Below are positions 8,962 through 10,423 of a stretch of DNA of 10,423 nt, piece after piece. A program made the position numbers and the translations under genes. Source of the stretch: Paracamarosporium sp. OC-R06-R3 (lineage: Eukaryota > Ascomycota > Dothideomycetes > Pleosporales > Didymosphaeriaceae); the NCBI GenBank assembly GCA_019828545.1, contig JACVRA010000611.1, positions 1-10,423 of the forward strand. The letters are read 5' to 3'. The notes beneath the pieces are model-generated. The model was not told the origin of the DNA. It searched no databases and saw nothing but the letters and a program-made list of their open reading frames with translations. The number at the start of each line of letters is the position of its first letter. Within the stretch, counting starts at the first letter, position 1.

Positions 8962-9035
8962 GTTTACTAGTAAACTTAATAAACCTTTATTAGGTTTATT
9001 AATAAACCTAGTAGACCTTTATTAGGTTTATTAAT
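8962..9035. repeat. Palindrome and direct-repeat cluster in probable LTR B
   Basis: GTTTACTAGTAAAC at 8962-8975 is a perfect 14-base palindrome. TAATAAACCT (8977-8986) and AGGTTTATTA (8992-9001) form a perfect 10-base hairpin with a 5-base loop. A 21-base block at 8983-9003 recurs exactly at 9015-9035, so the hairpin is partly duplicated (arms near 9001-9009 and 9024-9032). Exact identity within DNA this mutated is notable; RIP acts symmetrically on both arms, which helps keep them complementary. Confidence 0.85.
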
Positions 9036-9096
9036 TATATAACTTAGTATATATTAACCCTTATAAGTCCTTACTAGTAGTATTAAGTATTAGTTA

Positions 9097-9113
9097 CCTA
9101 TTTATATAAAAGG
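9097..9113 (-). promoter_or_regulatory. TATA-box region of the probable LTR B promoter
   Basis: On the minus strand the segment contains TTTTATATAAATAGG, a good TATA element that retains flanking G and C in an otherwise mutated stretch. It points towards Gag B and sits about 60-150 bases before the palindrome cluster. In so AT-rich a sequence TATA-like strings are common, so the support is mostly positional. Confidence 0.45.
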
Positions 9114-9139
9114 TTCTAGTTAATTCTAACTATAAATCT

Positions 9140-9192
9140 TAATACTTTAATAATACTTTTAGTACTTCTTTTAATTTTTTTATTAATACTTT
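9140..9192 (-). repeat. TAATACTTT repeats in the putative U3 of LTR B
   Basis: TAATACTTT begins at 9140, 9151 and 9184, and the variant TAGTACTTC at 9160 (plus-strand reading). They lie just upstream of the TATA box in the minus-strand direction, where U3 enhancer repeats would be, but short repeats arise easily in AT-rich DNA. Confidence 0.4.
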
Positions 9193-9300
9193 TTTTAGCT
9201 CCTTTACCCCCTCTATATTATAATATATAGTATTAAGATAAAGTATTTTAAATAACTCTTAAAGATTTTATACTATAAACTTAATTAATTAACTAAGTAA

Positions 9301-9600
9301 AGTAATAAATATTATAGTCTATATATTAACGTAGGTAATTAAAAGGTCTATACTTAAATACTCTAAATAGAGGTATATAAAAATGTATAATAAAAGGTAA
9401 ACTAAAGATTAATTAATTTACTTATAGATTTAGTATAAATAAATATAGAAAAGCTATTAAGCTATCTACTATAAAAAGTTAACTATATAAATAGACTTAA
9501 TCTATATTATTAAAATCCTATTCATTTAAGCTTTTAATAATTATAGCTTAACTAAGCTATTAAAGCCTAATATAATTAATAATTTTTAAGTCTTATTATA
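9301..9600 (-). repeat. 3' LTR of family A copy 2
   Basis: Reading the minus strand, it begins TATAATAAG at 9600 (copy 1: TGTAATAAG, with TG turned to TA) directly after AAATAAAGGGAAG, and ends TATTACT at about 9301. Its length of about 300 bases matches 307 in copy 1. Blocks such as AAGCTTAAATGAATAGGAT match copy 1, while the CCCCTAAC dyad is destroyed. Target-site duplication cannot be tested because the other end is not in the window. Confidence 0.78.
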
Positions 9601-10310
9601 CTTCCCTTTATTTAAACTTTATAGATAGTCCCTTATCTACGTTTATTAAAGCTATATAAATTAGCTAGCTATTTAATACTATATTTTTAGTTATAAATTT
9701 ATCTATTTAAAGCTACTAAAGGACTTAGTCTACTTAAGTACCTATTATAAAAACTTTTAAACTTATAAAGAGCTTTTATAAAGTTTAAGACTAAATATTA
9801 TATAGAGTTTAAATTATAGCTTAACTACTTAACTTAATACTTTAATATTTTATATATAAGTTTACTAGCTAAGATTTCTTCTACTTTCTATTCTTTTATA
9901 CTATTAATAGGTATTATTAATAACTTAAATACTTTTTATTCTAGTAGTAAATTCTATAGATTCTTATAAAATAGATTTAAGGTAAATATATTATATATTT
10001 TAAAACTATAAGGTAGTTTTAATTAATAGGTATAGCCTATCTACTTAAGGATTTTAAATAGGCCTTTTTACTTATCTACTAGCTTTTAACTAGGCCGTAA
10101 TAAGGTTAGATTTTAAATATTTAGGTATACTATATTACTAACGCTTTAATTAATTAGCTTATAATATTAGTTAATTATTAATTTTATTTAATTTTAAACT
10201 TTTTATATATTATTCTTAGTTAGCTACTAAGTAGTATATATATACTAAACTAGTTTTTAAGTATTTTAATAGTTAATTAAATTCTTTAATTAAGTTAATA
10301 ATAGGCTAGT
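9601..10310 (-). pseudogene. Pol C-terminus relic: integrase tail and chromodomain (family A copy 2)
   Basis: The minus strand reads a GLFKIL-type GPY/F module near 10060 and, at about 9840-9898, Lys-Glu-stop-Lys-Val-Glu-Glu-Ile-Leu-Ala-Ser-Lys, the chromodomain opening also seen in copy 1, with the Trp again a TAG (9890-9892). The SFYNRYLSR tail follows. Compared with copy 1, additional Gly, Glu and Arg codons have become Lys, Asn or stop through further G-to-A change. No part is functional. Confidence 0.85.
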
Positions 10311-10314
10311 TGTT

Positions 10315-10327
10315 CGTACGCAGTACG
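10315..10327. repeat. Hairpin CGTAC-GCA-GTACG
   Basis: Perfect 5-base arms at 10315-10319 and 10323-10327 with a 3-base loop lie right at the start of the non-RIP segment. Confidence 0.65.
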
Positions 10328-10362
10328 GATTAGATAAGGATATCTACTTAATACACCTAAGC

Positions 10363-10381
10363 CATGCGGCCAAGCCGCATG
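10363..10381. repeat. Hairpin CATGCGGC-CAA-GCCGCATG
   Basis: Perfect 8-base arms (10363-10370 and 10374-10381) with loop CAA are followed at once by the palindrome ACGGCCGT (10382-10389). Such GC-rich palindromes are common in U3 regions of fungal LTRs; the function is unknown. Confidence 0.8.
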
Positions 10382-10401
10382 ACGGCCGTGCGTAGGGGCT
10401 G

Positions 10402-10409
10402 GATATAAG
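10402..10409 (+). promoter_or_regulatory. TATA-like element in the right-edge LTR
   Basis: GGATATAAG in a GC-balanced context, followed by ACCATCTCAATCCT, resembles the TATA box and transcript start region of a short fungal LTR. If so, the transcript would begin near the window end and read rightwards. Confidence 0.4.
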
Positions 10410-10423
10410 ACCATCTCAATCCT

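Larger units (their letters stand above)
3996..9300 (-). mobile_element. Ty3/Gypsy LTR retrotransposon, family B (RIP-degenerate, 3' end missing)
   Basis: On the minus strand, from high to low coordinates: probable 5' LTR (about 8940-9300), Gag with zinc knuckle, protease, RT, RNase H and integrase core, again Ty3/Gypsy order. The proteins differ from family A: for example, the RT runs KVFIIIDLRNSYYLI where A has a KLFIKLDI-type stretch, and the integrase has a different zinc-finger region. The plus strand here is conspicuously T-rich because the Lys-rich coding strand is the minus strand. The integrase stops at the family A LTR, so the 3' end of pol and the 3' LTR are displaced upstream of the window or lost. 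Mutation load is heavier than in family A copy 1. Confidence 0.88.
8940..9300 (-). repeat. Probable 5' LTR of family B
   Basis: This non-coding stretch lies directly upstream of Gag on the minus strand. It has repeated TAATACTTT motifs, then a TATA box, then a dense palindrome cluster, in the order U3, R and U5 of an LTR. Its left limit (towards Gag) and right limit (towards the family A copy 2 LTR at 9301) are not defined, because no second LTR B copy is in the window, and I could not identify a primer-binding site. The insertion of copy 2 may have removed its outer end. Confidence 0.45.
9301..10310 (-). mobile_element. Ty3/Gypsy family A copy 2, 3' part only (strongly RIP-mutated)
   Basis: The reverse complement aligns nearly gap-free with 2984-3995 of copy 1: integrase C-terminus, GPY/F module, chromodomain, polypurine tract and LTR. 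The two copies lie tail to tail on opposite strands with family B between them. Differences are overwhelmingly C/T or G/A, with copy 2 nearly always carrying T or A. The homology ends abruptly at 10310 (shared ACTAG on the minus strand), where non-RIP sequence begins, so the rest of this copy continues beyond an insertion or was lost. Confidence 0.9.
10311..10423 (+). mobile_element. Start of a younger, non-RIP LTR retroelement or solo LTR (U3), cut by window end
   Basis: Composition changes abruptly at 10311: about half G+C, many CpG, CpA and TpG. The sequence opens with TGTT, the usual start of an LTR, exactly where homology to family A copy 1 stops. It contains two perfect hairpins and, at about 10402-10409, a GGATATAAG TATA-like element. 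The order (TG end, short U3 with palindromes, TATA) suggests a plus-strand LTR, possibly of Copia type. Alternatives are a MITE or unique host DNA; without the downstream sequence the class cannot be confirmed. Confidence 0.55.

Noticed and set aside
8962..9035. CRISPR-like repeat array
   Set aside because: Only two copies of a 21-base block are present, overlapping a palindrome, with no series of unique spacers and a eukaryotic context.

Overview
This window looks like a stretch of relic transposons from a filamentous ascomycete (Pezizomycotina), probably an AT-rich heterochromatic block. I see no intact host gene, tRNA, rRNA or CRISPR array. From 1 to about 10310 the DNA is dominated by A and T. 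TpA is very common, and CpA and TpG are scarce. This is the footprint of repeat-induced point mutation (RIP, C-to-T in CpA on both strands). Translated by hand, the apparent junk resolves into three degenerate Ty3/Gypsy LTR retrotransposon copies from two families. The last 113 bases are not RIP-mutated.

Layout: (1) 1-3995, plus strand: family A copy 1. It holds the end of the protease/linker region, reverse transcriptase, RNase H, integrase with GPY/F module and a C-terminal chromodomain, then a polypurine tract and a 3' LTR. The recognisable protein stays in a single frame from base 2 to about 3700, broken only by TAA and TAG stops. (2) 3996 to about 9300, minus strand: family B, a different Ty3/Gypsy element. 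Its Gag with a CCHC zinc knuckle, protease, RT, RNase H and integrase run from high to low coordinates. The integrase is cut off where the family A LTR begins. A probable 5' LTR with a TATA box and strong palindromes lies at about 8940-9300. (3) 9301-10310, minus strand: family A copy 2. It holds only the LTR, chromodomain and integrase C-terminus, aligns along its length with 2984-3995, and is more heavily mutated than copy 1. (4) 10311-10423: GC-richer sequence starting TGTT, with perfect hairpins and a TATA-like box. It is best read as the U3 of a younger LTR retroelement inserted into copy 2, running off the window.

The chromodomain is consistent with targeted insertion into heterochromatin (known for the MAGGY class), which fits the nesting. 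The inferred order is: family B inserted, family A inserted into or beside it, RIP mutated everything to different depths, then the right-edge LTR element landed. None of the Gypsy copies can encode a functional protein. I found no new system. The notable points are the clean RIP record, the readable catalytic residues, the nested junctions, the unequal mutation load between copies, and the palindrome-rich LTRs.
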